A DNA stretch of 64,000 bases. Origin: Haberlea rhodopensis. Its lineage: Eukaryota; Streptophyta; Magnoliopsida; Lamiales; Gesneriaceae. Numbering within the stretch: the stretch's first letter is position 1; each line of letters starts with the position of its first letter. A program made the position numbers and the translations under genes. Under the pieces are notes generated by a model, which saw only the letters and a program-made list of their open reading frames with translations, did not search any database and had not been told where the DNA came from. Location of the stretch: NCBI GenBank assembly GCA_907163345.1, contig CAJQUN010000002.1, forward strand, positions 42,447,754-42,511,753. Direction: 5' to 3'. This document shows positions 11,581-22,500 of this stretch, one piece after another.

Positions 11581-13173
11581 CCATAGGAGGAGAATTCACG
11601 ACGGAAACAGCAGCCCTGCATCACTGCTAATCGCAACGCCACGTCTACTGCCCTGCCTCAAATCCCAAGCGCACCGCACCATGGCAGCTCGGCGGCCAAG
11701 GACCGCAGTGAACTTGATGTCCAGCTCTTCCGCTGGCCAAAGGCGCACCGAAGTTGAACGCATCAAAGATGCGCCCAGCTCTGTCGTTGCCTTGCAACGG
11801 GCAACACGACCCCACTGCCACCTCACGCAACCATGCACTCGCCGCCCAGTGCCTCCATCCCACGAGGCCTCGAGCCCACCCCTGCCATAGCCACACGAAC
11901 CAGAAGCTCTTCGCCCAGAGCTGTCCGAAATGTCACCTTTTTTTTTTGGAGTAAATATATGAAAACATTTTAAGGTTCAAAATCCCGATCTGAGTTCTTC
12001 GCACAACACCAAATGGATGAAGAAACTACAACCCTGCAACACCATCCAAAAATCGCAATGCCACAGCGGTTGTCTCCAGCTTATCTGATTTTCCCTGTAG
12101 AAGATGAAGAAACCCAAGAGATCGAAGTGTAGAGGTCGAGCTGAAGAGGTTAGAAGAGAGCTCGAAAACCCATTTCAAAAATCACCCGACTCTCCCTCCT
12201 TCCGCCTTACGTCCACACCCAGAACCATTCCATGGAAAAAAAAATCCACCACTAGTAATTTTTTACATCCTTCACGACAAACTCAGCTCCCTTGGACTTG
12301 TAATCCGCTTAAATCTCGTTCCTTGGGGCACGACGGCGCCTCATTTCAGCTTCACTCTGCCGTGGTGCAGCTCCACTCCAGCGAAAAGGTGCAGAAATTG
12401 GCTCGTGGTTCAGGTCGAATGAATGGGGATGAATGCGAGAGTTGCACGCAGTTTTTGAGGGAGAAAAATAATCTAGCCATCACTATGTGCGCCTCGTCCA
12501 TTATCAGCAGAAATCGCATCTCCACCGTTGTTATCGGCTCTATTTGTCGACGTTGCAGGGCTAGAACCGCATCTCAACGAAGCCCGACTCTGCCTCGAAC
12601 CCACTTGGCTCCTCTGCTCTCTCTCTCTGGACCTCTGATTTGGAGTCTCCATTAATGAGGCGAGTTTCCTCAAGGCATACGAAGTGTTGGTGGTTGTGGG
12701 TGAATAAAAAACCAAACTAATTTCTCTTCATCTTGGACCCACTACTCTGCACCACCACCCAGAATCGCACCCCCACAGTTATTCGACGACCAAAGTCGCA
12801 CCACACATGCTAATCGTCCTTGCCGCCTCGCAAGTCGCGACTATCAACAACACAAACCAAACACCCAGAACCACGCAAACCTCACTCCCAACCAGCCTCT
12901 CAAATCCCATAACCCAACACCATAGCTATTCGGCAGTTAGAAGTCTGTCGTCGAACCAGATTTGGCTTTTTGAAAAACCCAAGAACCTTATCTTCCCAAA
13001 AATTCTCCAGCCACTCTGATTTTTTCCTCCGTAGAAGATGAAGAAACCCCTGAAATCGAAATGCAAAGGCCGAGCTGAAGAGATCGGAAGAGAGCTCGAA
13101 AACCCATTGCTAAAAACTGTCGTAAGAACCTCTTCCTCAGCCTGTTGAAGTATCAACGTCTTAGCTCGATTTT
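11581..13173 (-). other. GC-richer leader of the non-autonomous element (right copy)
   Basis: Counterpart of 4131-5722. A plus-strand frame of about 183 codons at 12104-12655 exists only because of a one-base length change in an A-run relative to the left copy, where the same stretch is split. This argues against it being a conserved gene. Confidence 0.55.
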
Positions 13174-13190
13174 CCACAGACGGCGCCAAT

Positions 13191-13737
13191 TGTTACCTCA
13201 TTTTTTGGTTCCATTTGTAACAATGAATTTGTGCAAAAAATAAATAGACATCAAGATTTTTTACGTGGAAACCCCGAAGGAAAAACCACGTGACCTAGTC
13301 CAGTTTGAATCTTCACTATAATATCAAGAATTTACAATATTTGTTGTCCAACAATGGAGAATGAAGCAATGAAGAAAAAATGGGGAAGAAGATAGCCAGG
13401 GAGAGCCGAAGAACTCCTGCCTCTTAGGCGATGATCCTCTCTCTGCTAGGCGATCCCCCCCTCTTATACCTATTCTTTTTTTTCCTTTATCTTGTTAATG
13501 GACCCCTAATTAAATAGGCCAAATGAGCCCAATAAGTAATTGGAAATTGGCAATTATAAATGGGCCATGGTAATGGGCTAAGATAATGAGTTAATTAATT
13601 GGCAAATGGGTTAATAAAATATTGGAATGGGCCAAGGCAAACGGGCCAAGGTATGATGGCCTCTGGTATCTTGTCAGATTGGGTCGAGCCTATTGAATTC
13701 GGGTTCAAACCGCACCGGGACAATTATCGGGGTATCA
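13191..13737 (-). repeat. 5' LTR of the right unit (outer end of the tandem element)
   Basis: The 547-bp LTR starts TGATACCCCG on the minus strand and ends GGTAACA directly before the PBS at 13174-13189. Similarity to the left copy ends exactly at GGTATCA, so 13738 is the element boundary. The flanking five bases, GTGAC (13738-13742), should be repeated at the far left end of the element, which lies outside the window. Confidence 0.85.
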
Positions 13738-14009
13738 GTGACTCTTGTTAATCACGAGACTCTTATCTTGCTTAGAATTTTATTTGAGAATGGAAACAAT
13801 TAATAAACAGAATCCGTCACTTTGAATTTTTGTTAAGTATCAACTTAAACTTAAGGGAACATGAAATATTCAATAGGAACAAAATTAGCATCATTGAAAA
13901 AACTGAATTCTCGTGACTGAGTAGACTGATATATTGCATTAGAAATCTAATTAAAAGCATTAATTTAAAATTTTATAAAATCAAAAAAGCACCAAATCGG
14001 CAAGGAAAC

Positions 14010-14268
14010 TGTTGAAGTTAATACATCTCCCCTAGATTGATGATTTCCTACATACATAAATTACTTAAACATTGTATTGTAGGATGCATAAACTAGTTGA
14101 TACATGAATGTGTAGATACATGAATGTGTGGTACATGGACAGTTGCTACATGAATATGTAGGTACTAAGTATTGTATTAATGTATAGGATCCACGAGACT
14201 GGTATAAATATGTGGTATGATGTACAAGTTTGATAAGAAGAAATATATGTAAGAAAATATTTCCAACA
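14010..14268 (+). repeat. Copia 5' LTR
   Basis: The LTR is 259 bp. It is about 50 bp longer than the 3' LTR because TACATGAATGTGTAG-like words are locally repeated (14100-14165). The remaining sequence differs from the 3' LTR at roughly ten sites. Confidence 0.9.
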
Positions 14269-14299
14269 AGTGTTATCAGAGCCATTATAAAATCAGGGC

Positions 14300-17200
14300 T
14301 TCTCACATTCCACTCATGTAAAATCAAGGAACATCGCAAATTCTTCCACAGATTGTAGTTGAATACTATGATTATTGGAGTATCAAAACAAAGACTTTTT
14401 TTCTTGTCACAAGACTTCTGGGAAGTGAAAAGGGGTCACATTTCCTACAAAAGGAAGTTTCACTGCTGTTTATATAAAGGAACAACAAAACGATGTTAAA
14501 GCATTGTTTTTCCTTCAACAAGCAGTAGGTGAAACCATCTTTCCCAGATTGATGGGAGCCACTACCTCCATCTACGCATGGGAGATACTACAGCAGGAAT
14601 TCCAAGAGAGATCCTAGTTCAAAACAATTAAGCTTCAAAGCTTAAGAAGAGAGATGGAAAATCTCAAAATGAAGAATACCGAGAATGCTATGCAATATAG
14701 CACCAGGGTGATCGATCTTGTTAATAAAATAAGATCATATGGAGAAACTACTGAAGAGTCAAGAATTGTTCAAAAATTCTTGATTAACCTCACAGAAAAG
14801 TATGACCATGTAGTCACAGCAATCAAAGAATCCAATGATTTATCTACTTTATCACTTGCAGAACTTATGGGGTCTTTGCATGCACATGGACAAAGACTAA
14901 GCAGGAGAAGTGGAGAATAGTTAGAGGAGCATTCAAATCCAAGGTCAATTTGAGTAATCTCAAATCTGAGTACAACAAAAAGAAGAGCAAATGTCAAGGT
15001 GAAACCTCCCAGAAAAATTATAAATGGAAGGCTAAAAAAATGACTACCCTCCTTGTGGTACTTGCAAAATTACCAATCATTTGGAGAAAAATTGTTATTT
15101 CAAAGGAAGCCTCACTACACAAATTAGAAGACGTTTTGGCATAAAGAAAAAAATTACAAAAACAAGGAGGAAAAGCATCAGGCTAACTACTTAGAAGAAG
15201 ACCAATAAAATTTGTTCTTCACTAGTCAAGTTGCAGAAGAAAAAGTCAATAACACATGGTTTATTGATAGTGGATGTAGCAACCATATGTCAACAAATGA
15301 GTGCATATTTACTGACTTGGATCATTCTACCAAGACTAAAGTCAACATGGGGAATGGTGATATGGTGGAATCCGAAGGCAAATGCACAATTGCTATACAA
15401 ACAAAGAAAGGTGCCATATTTATTAAAAATGTTCTTCTAGTTCCTTCTTTGCAACAATATCTACTAAGCGTTGGTCAAATGATGGAACATGGATACTCTT
15501 TGCACTTTGAGGGAAATTCATGAAAAATATTTTATGGAAAAATAAATTTGAGATAGCTGAGGTAAAAATGGGAAGAGGCAGGAGTCTTCCTATTCTTTGG
15601 GAATATCCTAAAACTATGGCAGCTACGATAGATGATTCTCAACTTTGCCATCAAAGATTCGGACATTTCAATTATAATGTGTTAAGGCTTTTCCATGGTT
15701 GTAACAAGCCATCGTTTGGCTCGCCTAGGCCAGCAGCCAAGCTAGGCGAGGGTGTGGCGCCTCTGGTGCCTAAGAGGCCCACACATACATCAGGCGGTGG
15801 CTATTTAGCGCCCAGGTGCCTAGGGCTTTGGCCCTGGGCGATGGCTTGATGGAGAGGAAGAGTGTTGTGTTAGGGTTGAACTCGGATTACTTAAGAAAAT
15901 AAGCTCAAATCCTATTTTAATAAGTCCAAATCCCATTTTAAATAAACCTAAACACTATATTTATATATCTTATGGTATAAACACGTAATATTCATTATTA
16001 ATTATATCAAATGTAAAATTTAATTAAAATTACATTTTTAAATTTTATTAATAGATATTAAACAAATGATAAGAATTAATGTAAAAACAAAAAAAATATC
16101 TTGATAATAGAGTAAGAATATTCTGAGAATAAATTGAACCATAATTCAATCAAACAGATTTGACATTTTGCTTCTCTTTTTTTTTTTTTAATAATTCTGA
16201 TTTAATATTGAATAAGATTCATTTTTATTAAATCTCTCTAAATTTTCATATTATAAATGAACAAATATTACAGCATGTGCGACTTCTTTGCTATATAGTT
16301 TGGCCGCAGAAAAATATTAATATATAAACATTTAAAATTTATTTTTTCTCGGCGCCTAACATCTTATGGCACGCTTCGCTCAGCGCCTAGCGCTTTAAGC
16401 CAGGGCATGGTTCATCGTTTTTTGGTGCCTAGCGCCTTTAATAACATGGGCTTCTCCATCAGAAAGGTATGATAAGTGATTTACCTCTTATTGAAGCTAA
16501 AAATGTTGTTTGTGAAGGATGCATGCTAGGTAAGCAACATAGTCACTCTTTTTCATATGTGATGCATGGAGAGCCACTAAACCTCTTGAGCTTGTACATA
16601 CTGATGTTTGTGGTCCGATAAGTATACCCTCTTTAAATAAAAGCAGATTATTTATGTTGTTTATCAATGATTATTCCCGAATGATATGGGCGTACTTCTT
16701 GAAAGAAAAATCTGAAGTCTTTATAATTTTCAAGAAGTTTAAACAGTTCGAGAAACTCAAAGTGGTCACAAGCTGTAAACTCTACGAAGTGATAGAGGAA
16801 CCGAATACAACTCGAATCAATTTGATCAGTTCTATGAAGCAGAAGGCGTCAAGCATCAATTGACAGTAGCTTATACTCCACAACAAATGGAGTCTCAGCA
16901 AGGAAGATCATAATAGTTTTGGAGATGGCAAGATCCATGCTTCATGAAAAGAATTTACCTACGAAATTCTGGGCAGAAACAGTTAATACTGCGGTATATT
17001 TGTTGAACATATGTCCTACCAAAGTTGTGACAGATCAAACTCCAGTTCAAGCATGGAGTGGGAGAAAACCTTCAACGGGATATCTCAAAGTCTTTGGTTG
17101 TGTTTGCTACATTCATGCACTATATAAGAAAAGAACCAAGTTTGATGATAAAGCAGAAAAGGGAATCTTTCTAGGATACAACACTCAATCCAAAGGTTAC

Positions 17201-18979
17201 AGAATTTACAATCTCAAAACAAAACAACTCATACAAGTAGAGATGTTATCTTTTGATGAGCATTCGGTCTGGAATTGGGAGGAAGCGCAAATTGCAAAGC
17301 CAAGTAATATAATTCCAGAACCAGAAGAAAATTATGATAATTCTAAAGAAACAATTCTTGAAATGGTTAAAAGAAGAAGAATAACTTTCCTCACCAGAAG
17401 CAATCACAAGAAGAGAGAGATTGTTAAGTGAAATTTATGAAACATGAAATTTTTCTTCTCTTGAACCTAACAGTTGTGCAGATGCGCCAAATGATCCTGT
17501 GTGGATTAAAGCCATTGAAGAGGAGATGCATATGATAAAAGAAAACAATACTTGAGAGTTGGTAAATGGCCCTATTAACAAGGATGTGATCGGGGTGAAA
17601 TGGTTCTTCAAAACTAAGTTAAATCCAGACAAATTCTTCCAAAATAAAAGGCAAGACTTATAGCCAAGGGCTATGCTCAAGAATACGGAGTAGACTACAA
17701 CGAAACTTTTGCTCTAGTTGCGTGGTTAGACACTATCAGAACCCTTGTAGCACTTGCAGCTCAGAAAGGTTGGAAAATCTACCAACTAGATGTCAAGTCA
17801 GTGTATCTAGATGGAGAACTTAAAGAATGTCTATGTAGAACAACCTGAAGGTTTCATGGAGGAGCAAGGGAAAGTGTATTGGCTAAGAAAAGCCTTGTAT
17901 GGACTCAAACAAGCTCCTAAAGCTTGGTATGTGAAGATTGATGGCTACTTTGCAAGCCAAGGCTTTGTTAAGAGCAAGAGTGAGCCTATTTTATACACAA
18001 AAACCCAAGGTGATGCTCATATTCTTATAGTATTATTGTATGTGGATTATCTAATCTTTAATGGGAAAATCCATCCATGATTAATAACTTCAAAAATGAC
18101 ATGATGAAGTCCTTCAAGATGACTGATATGGGACTTGTGCATTATTTTTTTGGGAATGAAAGTTTCTCAAGTAAAAGAAAGTATATCCATTTCACAAAAG
18201 AAATACACTGAAGATATACTATCAAAATTCAAGATGCACGACAGTAACAACTCCATTAGTTCAAAATGAGAAGCTGGGGAAAGAAGATGGAGTCAAGAAG
18301 GCTGATACTGGAAATTACAGGAGTTTAGTAGGTAGGTTACTCTATTTAACTATCACTAGACCCGATATAATGTTTGCCACCAATATGCTCTTCAGATTCA
18401 TGCAAAGTCCAAGTCAAACCCATTTTGGAACTGCAAAAAAGTACTCAGATATTTGCAGGAAACATCTGACTATGGTATTTGGTATGAGACCAGTCCTAAT
18501 GCAAAGTTAGTGGCTATACAGATAGTGATTGGGCAGGATGTTTGGATGATATGAGGAGCACATCAGGTTATTGCTTTAACCTTGGATCAGGCGTTCTTTC
18601 TTGGGGTTCAAAGCAGCAAAATAATATGGCACAATCTACTGCAGAAGCGGAATATGTGGCAACATCATGAGCTACAAATCAAGCAATTTGGTTAAAGAGA
18701 ATTTTGAACGATATTGGAGAAAAAAACCAAGGCGTGTTGGAATTATATTGTGATAACAAGTCAGTTATAACGATCACAAAAAATCCGATGTACCACAATC
18801 AAACCAAGCACATCTCCATCAAATATCACTATTTGCGTGAAGTAGAAGCAAACGGACAAATCCAGCTCAAGTATTGCAGCACATAAGAACAATTGACGGA
18901 TATTTTCACAAAAGCCCTTCCAAGTGACAAATTTCAGAATCTGAAAGAAAAGCTTGGTGTTGTCGGGAAAATGTATTAA
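14300..18979 (+). pseudogene. Copia gag-pol polyprotein, broken
   Basis: In order: a gag (UBN2-type) region from about 14330 with its longest clean piece at 14654-14920; a decayed zinc-knuckle linker (14950-15144); a protease with the DSG motif in WFIDSGCSNHM (about 15257); a GAG-pre-integrase segment (15620-15698); an integrase core (16450-16900, damaged) and integrase C-terminal part (16919-17431, with LPTKFWAETVNTAVYLLN); an RT with LDVKSVYLDGEL and the LKQAPKAWY motif (17480-18080), whose active site reads LYVDYLIF where YVDD is usual; and an RNase H with CDNKS and AQSTAEAEY (18520-18979). Several stops and frameshifts plus the nested insertion make it non-functional. The YVDD to YVDY change would by itself remove a catalytic aspartate. 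Confidence 0.9.
15699..16444. mobile_element. GCGCC-rich insertion inside the Copia pol
   Basis: The stretch is 746 bp and interrupts the GAG-pre-integrase segment. The flanking coding sequence resumes in order on the right, and CATGG is present on both sides (15694-15698 and 16445-16449), consistent with a 5-bp target duplication. Both ends are rich in GCGCCTAG-type words (for example GCTAGGCGAGG near 15745 and GCGCCTAGCGC near 16380), while the middle is AT-rich. The ends are TTGTAAC and TTAATAA, with no long terminal inverted repeat. The superfamily is unknown to me. Confidence 0.7.
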
Positions 18980-18983
18980 GGAG

Positions 18984-19192
18984 TGTTGAAGTTGATACAT
19001 TTCCCTAGATTGATGATTTCCTACATACATGAATTAAAACATTGTATTGTAGGATGCATGAACTAGTTAATACATGAATGTGTAGGTACTAAGTATTGTA
19101 TTATTGTATAGGGTCCATGAGACTAGTATAAATATGTGGTATGATGTACAAGTTTGATAAGAAGAAATATATATAAGAGAATATTTCCAACA
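18984..19192 (+). repeat. Copia 3' LTR
   Basis: The LTR is 209 bp, begins TGTTGAAGTTGATAC and ends TTTCCAACA, with TSD GAAAC immediately after it. Confidence 0.9.
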
Positions 19193-19197
19193 GAAAC

Positions 19198-19516
19198 AGT
19201 ATGCACCTTTGAAGAATGAAAGATGAAAGATGTCCAACAAGAAAATATAACAATTAACTTGAAAGAAACAAAGCTCTGAAAATGTTATATCACCTCTCAC
19301 ACTGCTGTGAAAGTTAACCAAATAACAGAACCAAAGAAAATATAGTTCCATTTTAAAGTTGGCTCAGGACATTCAAATGTGCAGAGGTCCAAATATAAAC
19401 CACATTTTCTTCAACATTGTAATAATTAAAAAAATAAACAAGGGTAAGCTAACTTGAGCCACTTAATATGGATGACAAAATAATGAAGTTGAAACTTGAG
19501 GCAGTGCCCTTCTGAA
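19198..19516 (-). other. 3' flank / 3' UTR of the STICHEL-type gene
   Basis: AT-rich sequence between the Copia TSD and the stop codon of the gene. The 3' UTR presumably lies here. No canonical AATAAA is seen on the minus strand close to the stop codon. Confidence 0.4.
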
Positions 19517-22500
19517 TCATCTACCGTATCTGTTATCCGATGTCCTCCTCGATTTTGCGCAAACTCCGAACCACGAAAAGCGTCCATTTTGGCGTGCATG
19601 AATAGAAGTTCCCCTTTGAGCCTAGTTTTGCAACACGGAAGAGTTATACATGATTTATTGCGTAAAAATTCAGATTTTTGGTATGAAAAAAAATGGAAAG
19701 AAATGTGACAACTTACCTTTCCCCTTCTATGAGTTCTGGTGTTATTCCAACAAAACAAAGCAGTGCAACCACCTGCACCTGATCCAGATTCATATCCCCT
19801 AAAACAAATGCAAGAAACAAGAGTTAATTCGGAATCCTGAAACAACGTAATATGTTGCATGTTAAAATTTTCTATCAAGAAGCCATCAGTTAGGGAAAAA
19901 CAACCAGGAAGAAGGAATCAAGATATATAACACTAGATAGAACTGAAACTAGGAAAATATTTCTTCTTTCCTTGTAACATTATCACAGAATCAAGATCAT
20001 CATATGATCACTTTTAGATTATTTGGGACCCCGAACCTTGTCTTATTTTTGGAATACGTTGGTGATGAAACCCTCCACCATAAACACACAAATATAATCT
20101 GATTGGAAAACACCAACTGCAACTACTATAGGATATAGTTATCTATATAGCACATCTGACCGATGTTCAATTTAAAGATTTAAACTATAATATTAACACT
20201 AGCTATACAATTGACGTTCCTAAAAGTCTATCCATTCAATCTTGGCTTGTAGATGGCAGCAACGATTCCCCCTTTGACATTTTCTTAAATCCTCGTTTTC
20301 TGTATAAAAACTTCTATTTTGTTCCTTATTCATGCCCTGTCTCATGAGATTATGTTGGGATTTTGCTTATGATAGACCTGACCACGTGTCAGAACCGGCC
20401 AGCTATAGACGGGCCGGTTACGGGTCCGACTCTTCAAACCGTTGACCCGATTAACCGGCCCGTTGACCACGATCTGGTTTCGGGCCGGTTCAGGGTCATT
20501 TATGACCCTTGGTCGGGTCTAGCTTACGATTTTCTTCTAAGCTCCAAACTGCATTATTAAGTACTCTCTCTCTCTCTCTCTCTCTAAATATTATATGTAT
20601 AAACGGTAAGTACAATAAAATAATGCACCATTTATCACAATAACAAAATATCTCTTTGTTGTGATTAACTTGACTGATCTCACATAATCAAAAAACAATC
20701 CAAGGATAGTAATAGATTACAAGTAGCAAGAAGCGAAACAAATTGGACGAAGCAGAGTTTAATTTACTCTGGTCTGCGTTAAACATAACATCTAGACAAT
20801 TGTAGAACTTTGACATATTATCCATAAAAGAAGCAAAGTCCACTTTATTGCTTGTTATAAAATATGAGCTATTCATAATTTTCCGCTGCTAAAAAGGCAA
20901 TAATCCTTCAATTATACCAACTATGATCTTTTGTCATATCAATTTTGATCAAGTACATTGTCGAAACTTGAGTTTTTATATCGTACGAACCAAATTTCAA
21001 ATTTCAAGATTTCATTTGAAGCTATTTTGTGTATCAAAGTACACAAAAATCATCAGAGATAATGCAACTAAAATACCCAAACAGTTATGAATGTAAATAA
21101 AAACTTGGAATCATTATGTGCGCAACTCACATGTTATCTTTGTTGAAATCTCTGGCAAAGCTGCTGTCATGCAACAAGCTTGGAGAGATGGGGCAATGAT
21201 CGACCCTCTTGATAATATGTTCCTTTTGTTGTTGCATTTCATCCTTAATCTTCAGGGCTTTGATTTCATGATTTAGCTCATCTTCCCAGTGCTTCAATGG
21301 CGCCAGAGAATTCATCGTCTCCATGTCATTTGGATTATACATTCCATCCTGTGGCAAAATTTGATTCCTTTCGGGTTTCAAACGACTTATTGATCCCCCT
21401 GTTCCTTTCTCCATTGCTTGCAACCAAGCAGTTTCTAATCTCTGCTCATGAATGATGGATTCGATTCTCCTGCCAGGAATATCCACCTTTCTGTCTTTTG
21501 AAACTCTATTGTTTTCAGAAGTTTCAATTTGATGACCTTCAGACACATTAAAGCTTCCTCTCGATACCTTCATTGGAACATGGCGTAAATCAAGATCAGA
21601 ATTGCCTCCTGTTATATTTGAGCGTGTGGGTTTATTTTCCAGGTTTACTGCGATGTTTTTGTCCATCTGCTTTTGACTTGAAAAATCTGGTAACAGGATA
21701 ACTTTAACCTCCACATTGCGGCGTAAAACAATTTCAAAAGAGTTCGTGATGCTGCTCAGAAAACCTTCTGCTCTGGTTTTAATATCACTATCTCCAAATG
21801 CAATGTGAGCAACGAAACCACCTGCATACAGTATTTTTAAGATTGGGGATGATTGAAATAAATATTAACTTTAAAACACTAAATTTCCACAAAAAGATTG
21901 ATTAAAAACGCTGTGATAAAGTTTATAGACTAAATTAAGTGTTTGCGTGTTCACAGATCGAAAATGTGAGCCATGTGTACACACATTATATCAATCCTTA
22001 AAGGTTTATTTATAAACAAAATGTACAAAGTGACCGTTGCTGTAGCAAAAGCTATAGTCAGAGATGATGAGCACAACTCATTTTTTATAAACCTTACAGT
22101 CCAAATACCAGGTTTCAATCATTATTCTACAAATGCAGTGATGCATGATACAAGAAACAATTATTATTCTCTAACATTTGAAACAAAAGGAGACAAAATA
22201 ACGGTTTCGAATATAAAATTAGCTTCTTGACGTACAAGCTTTTACCTTCAAATTCGGATATTGATACAAGCTTCCCATAAGAATGGAGGAGTTGCCTCAG
22301 GGTTTTGGAATGACACTTCCCAATGCATTGGAGCCATATATCAATCAACATCTGTGAATCCATGCTTCTTGAACTAGATTTCCCACTTCTAAAGTCATCG
22401 TGTGAGTATGTCAATCCTTCACCACTCAAAAACTGGTTTTGATTAGTAGTGGAATCAAAACTGGCAGCACAGGTTAGTGAAACAGGATTCTCTTTGTTAG

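Larger units (their letters stand above)
6286..13190 (-). mobile_element. Right (complete) internal unit of the tandem non-autonomous element
   Basis: This 6.9-kb interior lies between two LTRs (5740-6285 and 13191-13737). Going leftward from the primer-binding site at 13174 it has the GC-richer leader (about 11581-13173), unique AT-rich sequence (9811-11580), a short array of about 50-bp units, a 56-bp minisatellite with an embedded MITE, a 78-bp minisatellite, and a degenerate repeat zone up to the polypurine tract. No retrotransposon protein domain is recognisable. A functional partner would have to supply all proteins. The shared LTR ends and PBS type point to Tat-type elements such as the one at 35963-56024. 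Confidence 0.8.
14010..19192 (+). mobile_element. Decayed Copia LTR retrotransposon with TSD GAAAC
   Basis: A 5.2-kb element lies between two LTRs starting TGTTGAAGTT and ending TTCCAACA, flanked by the perfect 5-bp duplication GAAAC (14005-14009 and 19193-19197). A tRNA-iMet-type primer site (TGTTATCAGAGCC, 14271-14283) follows the 5' LTR, and a short purine run (AAGGAG) precedes the 3' LTR. The interior has the Copia order gag, protease, integrase, RT, RNase H. A separate 746-bp insertion interrupts it at 15699. The 3' LTR ends about 320 bp from the stop codon of the STICHEL-type gene. Confidence 0.95.

Noticed and set aside
12104..12655. 183-codon plus-strand frame in the leader of the right unit
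   Set aside because: A single-base difference in an A-run splits it in the left copy, and it is antisense to the element; no domain is recognisable.
14220..14290. Reading GTGTTATCAGAGCC as a tRNA gene fragment
   Set aside because: Position one base after the 5' LTR and complementarity to tRNA-iMet make it the primer-binding site of the Copia element.
19426..19878. Single long frame as the last STICHEL exon
   Set aside because: It reads through an intron; a donor at 19716 and acceptor at 19622 with a frame change give the conserved C-terminus ending at 19517.
22127..22230. Continuation of STICHEL exon 3 past 22246 in the open frame
   Set aside because: A GT donor at 22245-22244 joined to the exon at 21821 restores the conserved protein sequence; the rest of the frame is intron.
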